DNA of 64,000 nt from Pogostemon cablin. Lineage: Eukaryota > Streptophyta > Magnoliopsida > Lamiales > Lamiaceae. Location of the stretch: contig CM042985.1 of the NCBI GenBank assembly GCA_023678885.1, forward strand, positions 3,274,985 to 3,338,984, given 5' to 3'. Positions 1 to 14,221 of the stretch are shown here, piece after piece (the stretch's first letter is position 1; each line of letters opens with the position of its first letter). The notes under the pieces are model-generated. The model was not told where the DNA came from and searched no databases. It saw only the letters and a list, made by a program, of their open reading frames with translations. The position numbers and the translations under genes are program-made.

Positions 1-1057
1 TTAGTCTACATCAATTGAGTTGAATTCCTTTTGCATGATAATATGAATCGAGTGTGCTTGGATGTTTCTAATTCCATGTTTTTCCATACTTGAACTTTAG
101 CACCCATTTTCTTTACTTGTCATTTTTCTTATTTGTTATTCTTATTTACTTGCTACTTGCTTTAGTTCTTAATCATATCAAAACCCCCCATCATCTTTAC
201 AAAAACAACATGAACATGAGCTCACGTATTTTGCTAGTCCGAACATAACTCCTTTGTGGATTGATAATTTTTCTTGGGATATACTACTACAACGATCGAG
301 TATTCTTGCTCGTGAGTGCTACAAAAATAGGCAAACATCTTCTCACTAATTTAACTCTTTTTTTAATTTATTACTAACACAATTTAAAGTCCTGTTATTC
401 TAACTCAAAACTTAACACAAAATCTTGACACCACTTCCGGTAGCTAGCTAGTTCTCTAGATTTTATTCATCGAATCAAAATTCAATATTTAATTACTTAT
501 ATGATGTTTTGATTAAAGTTTGAAATAAATATGTGATGATCTATGATTTACCAAATAGAATTTGATATATGTAAATATATTAGAGAAAATCAGAATATAT
601 TATGATTTTGCTTTCCAAACAAATTAACACGGGGAATAAAATATAATATATATAGTAATATGAGATGTATTTAAGTGCTTTCATATTTTTTTAAATGAGA
701 CGTATTTTTATGTAAATTTAGTAAATATAAGCTGTATTTAGTTTATAAGTGCTTTCATATTTTTTTTAGGTGAGATATATTTTAATGTAAATTTTAATAT
801 GTAATCTTTCATTTTAAATTACCACAAAGTTTATCAAAATATGTATTTTAATATGTATTTCTTATTTTGAATTATCACAAATATAAAGTTTATCAAAATT
901 GACATCAAATATCGGGTTTACATAAGTTTATATGTAAAATTATTGCGCTTTTAATTTTTTTTTTTTAAATTACTCTTCAAATTCTTAAAAATCCTAATTT
1001 ATCGATTACTCTTTAGAGACATGAGTTGTATAAAAATTATTATTCTTCAAAGAGTTT
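1..1057. other. AT-rich intergenic DNA
   Basis: No gene is visible. The stretch from about 375 to 615 is a diverged copy of sequence seen again at 3721-3805 and 54830-55020, all sharing the run around the motif gctagctagttc. This makes it part of the local duplication family that fills both ends of the window. Confidence 0.6.
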
Positions 1058-1432
1058 TTTTTATAGGCAAAAGCTTGTGTGTGTGCCAGAGTATACGGGA
1101 ACACATTTCATGTGCCTTTAGAATTTTGTGTTAAATTGTGTATCCTTTATTTTACAAGGCAAAAACTTGTGTGTGCCTGGGCGCACGGAAAAATACTCCG
1201 TGTGTCTTTACAATTTTGTGTTAAATAATATACCCTTTAGTATAAAGATGTGTCCCCTTTATTTTCTGTAAAAAAATAAAAAATATAATGAAAAGTGTAT
1301 ACCCTATAGAACAAAATAGTGTACCCTTATTAATTAAAGTGTATATCCTTTAAAACAAAATAATATATCATTATTCATAATACTAAATTCTAAAGGCATA
1401 TGGCTTGGTCTCGGGCAGCACATAAGCCTTAC
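1058..1432. mobile_element. Decayed non-autonomous TIR element
   Basis: The ends are imperfect inverted repeats. The left end reads ggcaaaagcttgtgtgtg and the right end holds the inverted equivalent near 1400-1430. Internal phrases such as gaattttgtgttaaattg recur in the element at 37618-38880, so the two belong to one family. No coding sequence is seen and the target duplication is unclear. Confidence 0.45.
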
Positions 1433-1924
1433 TCTTTTTTATATACTAATTAAAGAGTTAGTTTAAAAAATAAAATTACATATAAATTCAGTTTAAATGA
1501 GACTCTTTCTTATTATATATACAACTAATTAATTCTAAATTGGGGATGAAAATATTTAAATAGATGTATAGACTCACCGTAGAATGGAGAAAAATTATAC
1601 TACTCCATGGAATATTTTAATTGGATGTGAACCCACGGAATTAAACTCCATTGATTAATTTAATTTGATAAATATTTTAATTTGATTAATGTGATAAAGA
1701 AATTTCTTGGATGAGAATGTTATGAATATAATTGAAAAGTGGCATGTGGCGAGAGAGGGGAATTGGGGAGGGGGGAGGGGGAGAGTATTGATTATGGGAG
1801 AGACTTTTGTTCTTTTTGTCCAAGCTATGAGCGATCCGACAATACCATTTTTGTGATGGTTGAATTTGAGTTAAGCATCAAAACTTATTACTCAAATAAA
1901 GTAACAATATTAATGAGGTTTGTG

Positions 1925-3430
1925 TGTATGTATATTCTATGGCATGCATTCACCAATACCCTATTGCATAAATTATAATAATATATTTTAGTTAGGTGAA
2001 ACCACATAGATAGATATATTGATTAATTTAATTTGATTAAAAATATAAATAATAATGATTTGAAAATAGAAGAAAGTATCATCTCCAAAACTTGAATAAT
2101 GTAGTTTGATTGATTTACAATATATTAGTTTCGACGGTCTGTTAAACTTAATTACGTGGAAGTACAAATAATTTACTAAAATGTAAGTTTAAAATTTGGT
2201 AAGGAATATTATCATGTGCAAAATTTAAGTATATACTAAATATGAATTAGTTTCTTAATATTAATGCATGGTGAAATGTACGATAAACTAAATAGACAAT
2301 TACTAAGCTAAGAAGGGCATCAATTTTAAATTTTAAAACTTCATTTCTTCACCTTATTTTTTTGTTTCATCTATTTTTTTATTCACTGTTACTGTTGTTT
2401 TTTTTATCATTTTTTTAATATTTTTTGTTTATTTTTTTTAAATTTTATTTAATTTAGGGACATAATTGTAATTTTACTCTTGTTTTAAAGGTATAATTTA
2501 TTTCTAGGGTTTAGGGTATAATTGTAACTTTACACTTATAGTTTAGGGTATAATTTATCCTAAAATTTAGGGTTTAATCTATAATTATAATTTTATCTTT
2601 TTGGTTTAGGGTATAATTTATTTGTAGGGTTTAGGGTATAATTGTCATTTTACTCCTGTGGTTTAAGTATGATTTATCAATAGGTTTTAGAGTATAATAA
2701 TAATTTTAACTTGTAGTTTAGGGTATATTTTATCCCCAGAATTTAGGGTATAATAATCATTTAAATATAATAAATAAAATAAAAAACAACAAATGAATAG
2801 GAATTAATTAAAAAAGACGGTGAGAAATGGACACCAATTCAACTAAATATACGTGCAACAGAAGGCCGCATCTCACCTTTATTGACTATTAAAGTTTACC
2901 CAATTATTAATTCAATTACTCAAGAAACTTTTTCTACCTTTCCAAATTATCATTTTATAGTATTGTAGATTGGTTGATAAATTAATTTGATCCAATATAT
3001 TTTTTTATGGTTGGTGGGCCTTAATTTTACAAGTTGGAATTAATATTAGTTACAAATCATCAAACTATACTAGTGCATTGTTGTAGGCGAAATTCAAAGC
3101 ATGAAGAGCCAAATTATACCCAAATCAACAATCTCATATTTTCTGAATGAGGAATTAAAAAACAAAAGAAACACATGTAATTGGAAAGAAATCAAAATCA
3201 CAATGATTTGTTAAGACAAAGGTGGGAGAGCTATACTGATTTCTTTCCCACCGGAGTTAGTATAAACAACACTCTATTTTTAAGAGATTTTGACTTTATT
3301 CTACCAAAGAAAAAAAAAGTACATGGATTTAATGAGAGAATAAAGATTAATAATAATTCCAAAGTCTAATCTCCTAGGAGAAAAAAAAAACCAATAAAAT
3401 GAATTGTTCAACTTTCATAAAAGATTCATT
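1925..3430. repeat. Local duplication block A, copy 1
   Basis: This segment matches 9165-9292 plus 13047-13640 over most of its length, with small substitutions and indels. Shared landmarks are the runs around gaagaaagtatcatctcc and gtttacccaattattaat. Copy 1 carries the insert 2295-2840; copy 2 carries the Helitron 9293-13046. Neither copy holds a supported gene. An open frame at 3181-3369 is not conserved in copy 2. Confidence 0.75.
2295..2840. mobile_element. Insert with internal ~60-bp minisatellite
   Basis: The 9-bp direct repeat aactaaata flanks the segment (2286-2294 and 2841-2849), and the paralogous block at about 13260-13280 lacks it. The core, about 2455-2760, is a degenerate tandem array built on ttagggtataattgtaa units of roughly 60 bp, about five copies. 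Terminal inverted repeats are not convincing, so the class is undecided; a MULE-type element would fit the 9-bp duplication. Confidence 0.55.
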
Positions 3431-3459
3431 ATACCCATAATACCCTCCCTCCATAATAA

Positions 3460-4430
<971 letters not shown>

Positions 4431-4854
4431 TGTCTCAATTAAGGAGATGGTTTCATATTTTATTGGATATATAATTTATTGAAACTTTTAAATTTTCTAA
4501 CAAATTTACTTTTGGTTGGAATTTTTCTTTTAAAATTTGACAGTTTTCTTATAATGTTTTTATTTAAAATTTTATTACTTTTCATTTATATTATAATAAA
4601 TTATTATTCTTGAAACAATTTATTTAAATAATCTCATCAATCAAAATACTCCTCTTTCGAGGATAAAATTCGTCACGTATTGTGCGCCTAGATCCGACCG
4701 CTTTAAAAGTTGTAACCTTTAAAATTAAATATCGTACTTTTTATATAAAAACATGTTTTCTTTCTTTTTCCAAACGTGTGCCCTTAAAATAAAGTTGAAA
4801 ATTGTGTGTGTTCGTGTTTTTTTTTAATATAAAGATCCAATTAAATAATTAAAC

Positions 4855-5960
4855 AAAATTAATTCTTGTGAGAATAGTTACATGAACGATTTACTATTTC
4901 AAAAGAAAAGAAGAATAACTTGTCTATTAAAACTAAAGACAATAATATTAATAATAATAATTTATTAATATTATTATTGATCAAGGGACTATATAAAGAT
5001 GTATAAAATAATATTTGAGTAAGGTCTAAATATATGTTGAACAAGATCGAGAAGAACTATGCCACTATGGTACTATGCTAACCAAAAAAAAAAAAAGAAT
5101 GTTTAAGCTGAAGTCGACCCAAATCAGAAACTAAGTGAAAATATATAATAATGAAAATAATATTTTAGGGTTTTAGGGTTTGAGAGAGAGAGATTGGGGT
5201 GTATATCATGGGCATGCATGCTTATGGAAACATATTAAATGTCCTAAATCATTAGCACAAAATATTAAATGTCCTAGATCATTAGCGCAAGGAACAACAT
5301 AAAATGAAATGCATGATGATGATGCATTTGAAGATTGATCCAAAAGAATTCCAATATTATTTGAGTGCATTAAATGAGATTGAGACTTAAAGTGAAAGAG
5401 ACAAAAGTTACTCATGAGTGTTGTGCCAGTAAGACTGAGAGAGCGAAAGAGATACTATGGCTATGACTATCAAATGCTGCATGACAAAACATCCTTTTTT
5501 AGGCTTACATTTCTTGTGTGTTTTTTTTTTTGCAGATTAATTATATTGCATGCTTACAAAGATATATAGCATATGATTATATTATGATCTTGGTTTAGTT
5601 TGATACAATAATTCTGTGTTCACGTGTCCTATCTATAAATATTTTTTTTACTAGTTTGTATCAAAAGTTATTAACACAAATCAGGTCAAATATATATTTC
5701 ATTTGATTGCAGTCTAGCAAGCTACAGTGAGTAGTAACAATTATGTAAGATAAAAATATATGTTTGAATCGATTGATATGTATTTATATTGATCACAAAT
5801 TTAGTTATTTATGCACTTTAATAATTAATGTTGTAGTTTGTTGTGAATTTACGCCATATTCTGTTAAATCAAATACTTTCATTATTAAAATATACTCCTA
5901 GTATTATTTTGTCTCACACATCTCAATTAATGAGAGGGTTACATATAAATAAATTGTGAC
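4855..5960. repeat. Local duplication block B, copy 2
   Basis: It begins with sequence matching 3815-4040 and 55630-55850 and ends with sequence matching 4240-4430 and 8770-8980. A segment starting gggcatgcatgcttatgg (5210) recurs at 7380 and 58283. Non-coding. Confidence 0.7.
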
Positions 5961-5969
5961 CTAAACTGT

Positions 5970-6250
5970 ACGGCGATGTTTGTTTTGGATTTTTGAGGAG
6001 TTTGAAAATCATGAATAGTGATGTTGTGTTTGTTTTGGGTTTTTGATACGGTAGGGTTTAACTTTATGTCAAATCAATGTGTAAAAATGTATTAATTTAG
6101 TATGTAAGAAAGTAGATAAGAGAGGAGATATAAAGAGAGAAAGTGTATTAATTGAGGAAAGAGAATGTATTATAGGGGTGATTTTTAAAATTTGGATATG
6201 AAATTTGAATTCCAATTCGGAATTTCAATCCCGAAACAAACATCCCCAAG
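5970..6250. mobile_element. MITE with gatgtttgttt ends
   Basis: The left end gcgatgtttgttttgg and the right end, whose reverse complement is ggggatgtttgtttcggg, form inverted repeats. The paralogous block near 8960-8990 lacks the insert. Target duplication and superfamily cannot be fixed by eye. Confidence 0.5.
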
Positions 6251-6599
6251 AAGATTGAAAGGTGGAAATAAAGGAACTAATAAATTAGAAAATCGGATTT
6301 ATATTCTACTTTTCATCGAATGAATAACACGTATCGTTATAACATTCCAGATTAATGTCACATGATATGAGAGTTTAATGTTATTATTAGTAGAGTATAA
6401 CCTTTTCATATTATGAGACAAATTATGAAATTGGGAATCCGATATTGGATTGAGTATTAGTATTTCTTTTTGTAAAAGTATGAAAGATAGTAATGGAACG
6501 TACAAATAATTAAAATGTTAATTTGATTCCTCCATCATGAATTATGATATATATTCATGTACTCCTTATTTCTTAGACGGGAATGAACCAATCAGAATA
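6251..6599. other. AT-rich spacer
   Basis: Nothing recognisable. The last 10 bases, aatcagaata (6590-6599), are the left target duplication of the MITE that follows. Confidence 0.5.
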
Positions 6600-7111
6600 G
6601 AGTTAAATGTTTGTTTGGTCCTGTAACTTTTTTTCTTTTTAATTTTAGTTCCAAAAAAGATATTTGTTTATAATTAGTCCCATAACTTTCATTTTTCTTT
6701 AATTTTGGTCCAATTTTCGCCGAATTTGCCACCTGTTTCCGAAATTGGCAAGTGATGCTGACATGACGAGTTCAACCAGCCAAATATTGATGAAGCTTAA
6801 GAAGAAGAAGAAGGATAACACCAAAAATTGCAAAATGTTTATGTATGGGGTGACTATAAACGTTTTTGCAATCTTTGGTGTTGTCTTCATTCTTCTTCTT
6901 AAGTTTCATCAATCTTTGGTTGGTTGAGAAATAATTGGACTAGCCACGTCAGCATCGTTCGTCGGTTTCCGGCAACAAGTGGCAAATCCGATAAAAATTG
7001 GACCAAAATTAAAGAAAAATTAAAGTTATGGGACTAATTATAAACAAATATCTTTTTTGGGACTAAAATTAAAAAGAAAAAAAGTTACGGGACCAAACAA
7101 ATATTTAACTC
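6600..7111. mobile_element. MULE-type hairpin MITE, 512 bp
   Basis: The two halves are inverted repeats almost to the centre: gagttaaatgtttgtttgg at the left matches the reverse complement of the right end. Only a short central loop around 6837-6862 is unpaired. The 10-bp direct repeat aatcagaata flanks it (6590-6599 and 7112-7121), a duplication length typical of Mutator-like elements. Short open frames on both strands across the arms are mirror images of each other and not genes. The transcript would fold into a very long hairpin. Confidence 0.85.
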
Positions 7112-7379
7112 AATCAGAATATATATAATAGCTTTTGCAACCCATAACTTCGGTTTGACTTTTGTATGTAGAATTATTCTTGCCAAGCTTAATTTCTGCA
7201 CAAATATTACATTTTTCACAAATTAGATTAGTATTCATGAATTCTTTTAATCAGATTATTATACTGAAAATAAAGCTGTTAAATTCTTGCAAAATATTCC
7301 TAATGTACACTAATTACCAAGATTTGGTCCAATTGATGAGTATAAGATGGTACAAGAATACTAAAATAGTGATAATTTG

Positions 7380-9000
7380 GGCATGCATACTTATGGAAAC
7401 ATATATATTAAATGTCCTAAATCATTAGCACAACATATTAAATGTCCTAAATCATTAGCACAACGAACAACATTAAAAGAAATGCTTGATGATGATGAAG
7501 TGTGAATGCATGCATTTGAATTGGATTGATCCAAAAGAATCCAAGATGGTTTGACTGCAGATTAGACATAAATTATTCATATGAGGAGAATTGTGCCGTG
7601 AAAGACTAGGACTATCAGTCAGTATATATATATATCACTTATTCTTTTTAATTCTATGTCAGTGTTCTATCAATAATAGGAAAGAAAGACTATCCGAGCT
7701 TAAAATGAGAAGGTGAGAGAAAGACTATATACTTATTTCCAACTTTCTCCATGCAGCTGGAGTTTAATCAACACTGAGATGGAAAAACCCAAGGTACAAC
7801 AAGCATAACAAGCATTAATGAGATGAGGATAAAAAATAGCAGCAAAGATAAAAAATTAAAGGGTCACAGTAGATGATCCAAAAAAAATTATTTGTACACA
7901 GGAAAAAAAAATTGAGAGCTAAAGGTGGTGTAACCAAACAAGTGAGTATTTTGTGGTGGCAGAAAGAATTTGCAATAGAATGGAAAAAACAAAAGATACA
8001 AAAGGTGCCATCATTAAATGATGGGAGAGAATTAAGATTAAGATGAGAACAAGTCCCAATGAATGAGAAAAACTTATTATTTGAGAGATTTTACCTTTTA
8101 TTCTACACTACCAAGTAGATGATCTTAAAAAAGAAAAAAAAAAAAGAATGTAGGCAGAAGCTGACGTAAGAAGGGGGTAAGGGGCACTGGCCCCCCTAAA
8201 CTTCTAAAAGTTACTAGTATAGATATAGAAAATTTCATGAAATACTTTTGTATCCAAGTGGTGAAATGAGGATGTTTTTTTTAGTTTTAAAGGTCCCGTG
8301 TTCGATTCATGCAGCACTATTATTTTTTTCCCCTCTTCTATTTCTTTTATTTATTTATTTTCCCTCTAAATAACATATTTATTTAATAATTTTAATGACT
8401 TTAGTTTCAAAATTGTTACTCTTACATAATACAATTAAAAATACTAAAACATCTTTAGAAAAATGTTAATAAAAGTTGGTAAATAAAATAATTCTTCTTA
8501 AAATTTGTAGAACAAAAAACACGAACTATTTTATGAGAAAAATTGGGCCCCTCTCGACGGAAATTCTGCGTCCACCACTAAATATAGGAGAGACAATGTT
8601 TGTTGGTGTACATACAATGTTGGTGCAGCAGACTTTGGCCTGTTGAGATTATTAAATTTATCAAAAACTTTTTTTTAGTTTGTATCAAAATGCATTAACA
8701 CAAATAAGGTAAAATTGAGTATATTTCATTTTATTGCAATCTCTCAGGCTACTGGTGCATAGTTCCAATTATGTAACACAAAAATGAATTGATTGATATG
8801 TATTTATATTGATCACAAACTTAGTTATTTATTTATGCTGTTGTAGTTTGTTGTGAATTGACACCATATATTTTGTTAAATCAAATATCATTTATTATTA
8901 AAATATATAATTATCTGTCTCATATATCTCAATTGCTGAGAGGGTTCAATATAAATAAATTGTGACATAAACTGGGAAAATAAAGTAACTGATCAAATTT
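7380..9000. repeat. Local duplication block B, copy 3
   Basis: It shares with copies 2 and 4 the gcatgcatacttatgg start and the ttgatatgtatttatattg run. The portion 7930-8150 also matches 41400-42070, including a run beginning ttttgtggtggcagaaag. It is interrupted by the element 8155-8580. Confidence 0.7.
8155..8580. mobile_element. Small hAT-like element, 426 bp
   Basis: The left end cagaagctgacgtaag pairs with the right end, whose reverse complement is tagtggtggacgcag. Flanks are 8-bp direct repeats with one mismatch, aatgtagg (8147-8154) and aatatagg (8581-8588). At 8280-8315 it contains a run, tgttcgattc, like a tRNA B-box. Non-autonomous. Confidence 0.7.
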
Positions 9001-9055
9001 TGAAATAAATATAATTAGAATATGATTAGAAAATCGAATATATGTAAATATTAGA

Positions 9056-9160
9056 GAAAATCAGAATTAAAATATGGCATTAATGAGATTTGTATTGTAT
9101 TACAGAAAATCAGAATTAAAATATGGCATTAATGAGATTTGTATTGTATGTATGTATATT
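9056..9160. repeat. Short tandem duplication, ~55-bp unit
   Basis: Two adjacent near-identical units share gaaaatcagaattaaaat and catta-atgagatttgtatt. They lie in AT-rich spacer before the second copy of block A. Confidence 0.8.
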
Positions 9161-9164
9161 CATA

Positions 9165-9292
9165 TGGCATGCATGCACCACTAAACCCTTATAAGTCAAG
9201 GGAGAAAATTTATAATAGTATATTTTAATTAGGTGAATCGATATATTGATTAATTTAATTTGATTAAAAATCTAAATAATAATGATATGGAA
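9165..9292. repeat. Block A copy 2, left part
   Basis: It matches 1930-2066, including the run ttgattaatttaatttgatt. The homology resumes at 13047 after the Helitron. The base before the insertion is A (9292) and the base after it is T (13047), as expected for Helitron insertion. Confidence 0.8.
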
Positions 9293-10402
9293 CTAGCATT
9301 TGACCCGTGCGTTGCACGGGAATAAGTTATCACAATGTTATTAAATTTTATTTAATAATTAAAATTCTATTTGAATTGAAATATATTATGTGTATGTAAC
9401 TATTAATTTTTTTATATTATTTAAATTCTACGTTATTATATTTGGAATTTTTAATATCTCAAACTTATAAGTTGTGATATGGTGATTGGAGTACTTTATT
9501 CTTCCTACGAATGTTGTTACATTTACTGTGTTGTGTGTGGCTCTATGGAGATATATTGATTGTTTAGTGTATGCCTCATTTATCAAAAATAAAAAATGTA
9601 ACAATATTTGCGAGACGCCTTATTTAGTAAAATGTAACAACACTCATTGGACAATATATTCCCTTCGTACCACCCAATTTATATTAAAAAATATATTCTC
9701 TTCGTCCCATGAGTGTTGTCACATTTTATTAAATAATGCATCCTAAAAATATTGTTATATTTTTCTTGTGATAAATAATACCCAGACAAAATAATTAATA
9801 TACATTCATGGAACAACGCACAACACTGATACAATTACCCACTATACTATACATTAAAATATTATCTATATTTTTCAGTCCACTACACATTAAACACATA
9901 GATATATAAAATGTATCCGAAAATACGTTTTCTATAGTATATAAAGTTCACAAAAAATATATACTTCCCCCATCCCGCAAATATTGTTATATTTGACAAA
10001 AATTATACATATACCCCATATTTATTATGTATGACCTAGATTGATAAATAAAAAATATGACATTAATTTATAATTTAAAAATTAAATAAAACACTTGTTA
10101 ATAATAATAATAATATGCATGGCATAAATTGATAAAAGACAAAAATTAATTTATAATTATCTATTAAAAATAACATTAATTATAATTTAATAATTAAACA
10201 AATATATTCCCTTCATCCTACCCAATTTGTATTAAAAAATATATTTCCTTCGTTCCATAAGTGTTGTCACATTTTACTAAATATAATACGTCCCACAAAT
10301 ATTGTTACATTTATATTTTTTATAAATGAGACCCATACCGAAATAATTAATATATCTTCATGGGACCCCCACACAATACTAATAAGTACCCACTATTCAT
10401 TT

Positions 10403-10618
10403 TTGCAAAGATTTGTGTGAGACTGTCTCACGTAAGCCTATACGTGAGACGGATAAAAAGTGACAACATCACTAACGAAAAGTAACAATTTATAATATAA
10501 ATAAAAAATGATAACATTTTATAGCGAAAGTGATAATATTTTATTGAGAAAGTAATAATAATTTTTTAATTTTTTATCCATCTCACGTAAGGGCATATGT
10601 GAGACGGTCTAATTCAAG
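10403..10618. mobile_element. MITE with gtgagacggtctcac-type ends
   Basis: The left end gtgtgagactgtctcacg and the right end, whose reverse complement holds gaccgtctcacatatg, are inverted repeats. Related ends occur at 31928-32203 and a half-copy near 40250-40275. It lies inside the Helitron. Confidence 0.6.
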
Positions 10619-11224
10619 ACCTACCCTAAAATATTATACTTTTTAACCCACTACACATTAAACACATAGATATACTCCATAAAATATACCCCATATGTAT
10701 GGAATAAATTGATTTAAAAAAAATGACATTATTTTATAATTTAAAAAATAAATAAAATACTTGTTATTATTATAATATGTATGGCATAAATTGATAAAAG
10801 AAAAAAATGAGATTAATTTATAAATAATAACAGTAAGAAATACTCTAAAAATTAAAATATTAAAAACAACTGAATCAATAACCACAATTATCTTAAATTA
10901 CCAATTGACATAATTGATATAGGTTATTAATATCATTAGTTATTAATAATTATTATACTATAAATAATAAGAGAATAATTTACGTAAAATTATGCATATA
11001 TTACTTTAGAGGAAGTGCATAAGAAAATTACCATATATGTCTAAAATCTCTATTAAGAAATACTACTGTATATGCCATACATATAAAATAGGAAAACTTA
11101 ATATCATATAAAATAGAAAAACTCAATATCTAACGTTAATGCGAGAAATTAAAGAAAAATTGAGAAAGATGAAAAATTGAGAAGAGATTTTGACTAAAAT
11201 GTTTGAGCGGGAAAAAGAGGTTGA

Positions 11225-11233
11225 ACACATGTG

Positions 11234-11294
<61 letters not shown>

Positions 11295-11312
11295 TTATTT
11301 ATTTATTTATTT
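11225..11312. repeat. (TA)n and (TTTA)n microsatellite
   Basis: A TA tract is followed by TTTA repeats. It sits where a Helitron 5' end would be expected if the downstream tandem units are copies of that end. Confidence 0.95.
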
Positions 11313-11314
11313 AT

Positions 11315-12967
11315 TGTGGACATATAAACACATATAATTACATACCCATCGTAATATATTTTTAAATTGGGTGTTTCATATTAACAGTTACTACTTTTTT
11401 TTTATGAGACCCAAACAATTAAGTAATTAAAATATTTTAATGGGACGCCTCAGCCACATTAATACAACCATCCACTATACATTAAAATATTATTTATCTC
11501 ACCTCAATATACATTAAAATACTAAATCTCTTAATCCCTGTACAAAAAGCAACCCGTGCAAAAAATAAATATTACTATTAGAATGAGACGAATGGAATAC
11601 ATATGTATGAGATTTTATAGTGTGATGGTATGTATATTTAGTTTAGGTTTTTTATGTTTAATGAATTAAATAGTTTTTAGTTGAATCGACATTATACGCA
11701 TCCTTATTCTTTTTTCATGTATAGTAAATTAATGTAAATATAAAAAACCAACAATTTTAAAATTTTATTTATATTTATATTTCATTACGTAAACATATGT
11801 TATAACAATTTCGAATAATGTCTTAATTACTTAACTCTATCTTCAAATACAACCCAAATTTTTCAATAATTAACTCAAATTGAAATAAATTTCAACATAT
11901 TAATTGAAAAAAAATATGCATACAAAAATATTGTTTTTAATTTTAATTATTTTGTCGGACATAAAATTATTAGGATTAAAATGATAGTAAAACAATTAAA
12001 TTTATTTATTTAAGGAAATAAGAATAAAATGAGTGGTGAGAAATTGAAGAGAAATTGAGAAGAAGTGAGAACTTAAAGATATTTTTACCAAATTTTGAGC
12101 GGGAAAAAATATGTTGACTTTAGGTGTTGTTATATATATATATATATTTATTGTGGACATATAAACACATATAATTATGTACCCATCGTAATATATTTTT
12201 AAATTGAGTGTTTCATATTAACAGTTACTACTTTTTTTTTGTATGAGACCCAAACAATTAAGTAATTAAAATATTTTAATGGGACGCCTCAGTCACATTA
12301 ATACAACCATCCACCATACATTAAAATATTATTTATCTCACCTCAATATACATTAAAATACTAAATCTCTTAATCCCCGTACAAAAAGCAACCCGTGCAA
12401 AAAATAAATATTACTATTAGAATGAGACGAATGGAATACATATGTATGAGGTTTTATATTGTGATGGTATGTATATTTAGTTTAGGTTTTTTATGTGTAA
12501 TGAATTAAATAATTTTTAGTTGAATCGACATTATACGCATCCTTATTATTTTTTCATGTATAGTAAATTAATGTAAATATAAAAAACTAACAATTTTAAA
12601 ATTTCTATTTATATTTATATTTCATTACGTAAGCATATGTTATAACAATTTCAAATAATGTCTTAATTACTTAACTCTATCTTCAAATACAACCCAAATT
12701 TTTCAATAATTTACTCAAATTGAAATAAATTTCAACATATTAATTGAAAAAAATATCATACAAAAGTATTGTTTTTAATTTTAATTATTTTGTTGGCCAT
12801 AAAATTATTAGGATTAAAATGATAGTAAAACAAATTAATTTATTTATTTAATGAAATAAGAATAAAATGAGTGGTGAGAAATTGAAGAGAAATTGAGAAG
12901 AAGTGAGAAATTAAAGATATTTTGACCAAATTTTGAGCGGGAAAAAATATATTGACTTTAGGTGTTG

Positions 12968-12970
<3 letters not shown>
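11315..12970. repeat. Two tandem ~837-bp units at Helitron 5' side
   Basis: Unit 1 (11315-12151) and unit 2 (12152 to about 12970) are near identical, each starting tgtggacatataaacaca and ending with gagcgggaaaaaatat, a short spacer and a TA tract. A third, diverged copy of the unit end lies at 11195-11240. No coding sequence. Confidence 0.9.
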
Positions 12971-13046
<76 letters not shown>

Positions 13047-13640
13047 TAGAAGAAAGTATCATCTCCAAAACTTGAATAATGTAGTTTGATTGATTAACAA
13101 TATATTAGTTTCGATGGTGTGTTAACTTGATTACGTGGAAGTATAAATAATTTACTAAAATGTGGATTTAAAATTTGGTAAGGGATATTATTATCATGTG
13201 CAAAATTTAAGTATATACTAAATATTAGATTCTTAATATCAATGCATGGTGAAATGTACGGATAAACTTAATATATGTGCAACAGAAAGCCGCGTCTCAC
13301 ACTTTTTTATTGACGATAAAAGTTTACCCAATTATTAATTCAATTACTCAAGAAACTATTTCTACCTTTGAAATTATTATGATCCAATATTTTTTTTAAT
13401 GGTTGGGATCAAGCTAATATGAAATGGAAGTAATGCATGTATGTTAATTTTACAAGTTGGAACTAATATCAGTTAGGACGGTTACAAAAACAAACTAAAA
13501 AATAATTAAGTACGAAGAGCCAAATTTTACCCAAATCAACAAACTCATATTTTCTGAATGAGTAATTAAAAAGCAAAAGAAATACATCTAATTGGAAAGA
13601 AATCAACTGGAGTTAGTATAAACAACACTCCATTTTGATA
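13047..13640. repeat. Block A copy 2, right part
   Basis: It continues the match to copy 1 (2067-3260) without the 2295-2840 insert. Non-coding. Confidence 0.75.
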
Positions 13641-14221
13641 GATAGAAGTTACATATGGAAAAAAACAAATAAGAGAAGTAGAAGAGAAAAAAAAATGAGG
13701 AGACAAAAAAGTAAAAAGGTCAAGAGTTGTAAGAGATTTTTGATGTGGAAAGAAATTATAAAACTAAAATATTACTAATATTTAAGAAACACCCTAACAA
13801 AAAAAATATGTACATCTTTCATCCTCCAAACAAACAAGATTGATAATAACGGATTGTAAAATGTACATCTTTCATCCTACAAACAAGATTAATAATAACG
13901 GATTGTAAAGTTAGTTATTTGATTTAATTTAATTTTTAATGAATCTTAAAATTTCAACTAACAAAAAAAAAAAACTTAAAAAATATTTAGTAATTGTTAT
14001 ACTATATTTATTTCGTTAGTACATTTAAATAAATGTATGAAAAAAGAACTTTTATGTTTAGGAAAGATAATGAAAATTGATGACATTGCAAAGCGTGTAG
14101 ATATAATTTACAAAACACGTCTAAAATGGAGTAGCTTAGTAATTAAAAAAGGGCAATACAACTCAGTATATTTAAATTTGGATGTTTGATTGATGATTTA
14201 TCCAATAGGCTAATTGTGGGG
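13641..14221. other. AT-rich spacer
   Basis: It contains a short tandem repeat at 13808-13910 (two copies of a unit around gtacatctttcatcct). No gene is seen. Confidence 0.5.

Larger units (their letters stand above)
9293..13046 (-). mobile_element. Non-autonomous Helitron
   Basis: Read on the minus strand, the element starts TC followed by a TA-rich tract (13046 downward). It ends with a GC-rich hairpin, cccgtgcaacgcacggg, a short spacer and CTAG (9296-9293), followed by host T. This is the canonical Helitron 3' end. Block A copy 1 shows the unoccupied A-T site at 2066/2067. No Rep/helicase is encoded, so it is non-autonomous. Internally it holds duplicated segments (9655-9790 against 10203-10330; 10010-10150 against 10685-10830) and tandem 5' portions from 11200 to 13046. 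Confidence 0.88.

Noticed and set aside
6699..6927. Open frames on both strands with a hydrophobic stretch
   Set aside because: They are the two arms of the hairpin MITE; each frame mirrors the other.
8280..8315. Possible tRNA gene from a B-box-like motif
   Set aside because: No cloverleaf can be built; the motif lies within a hAT-like element.
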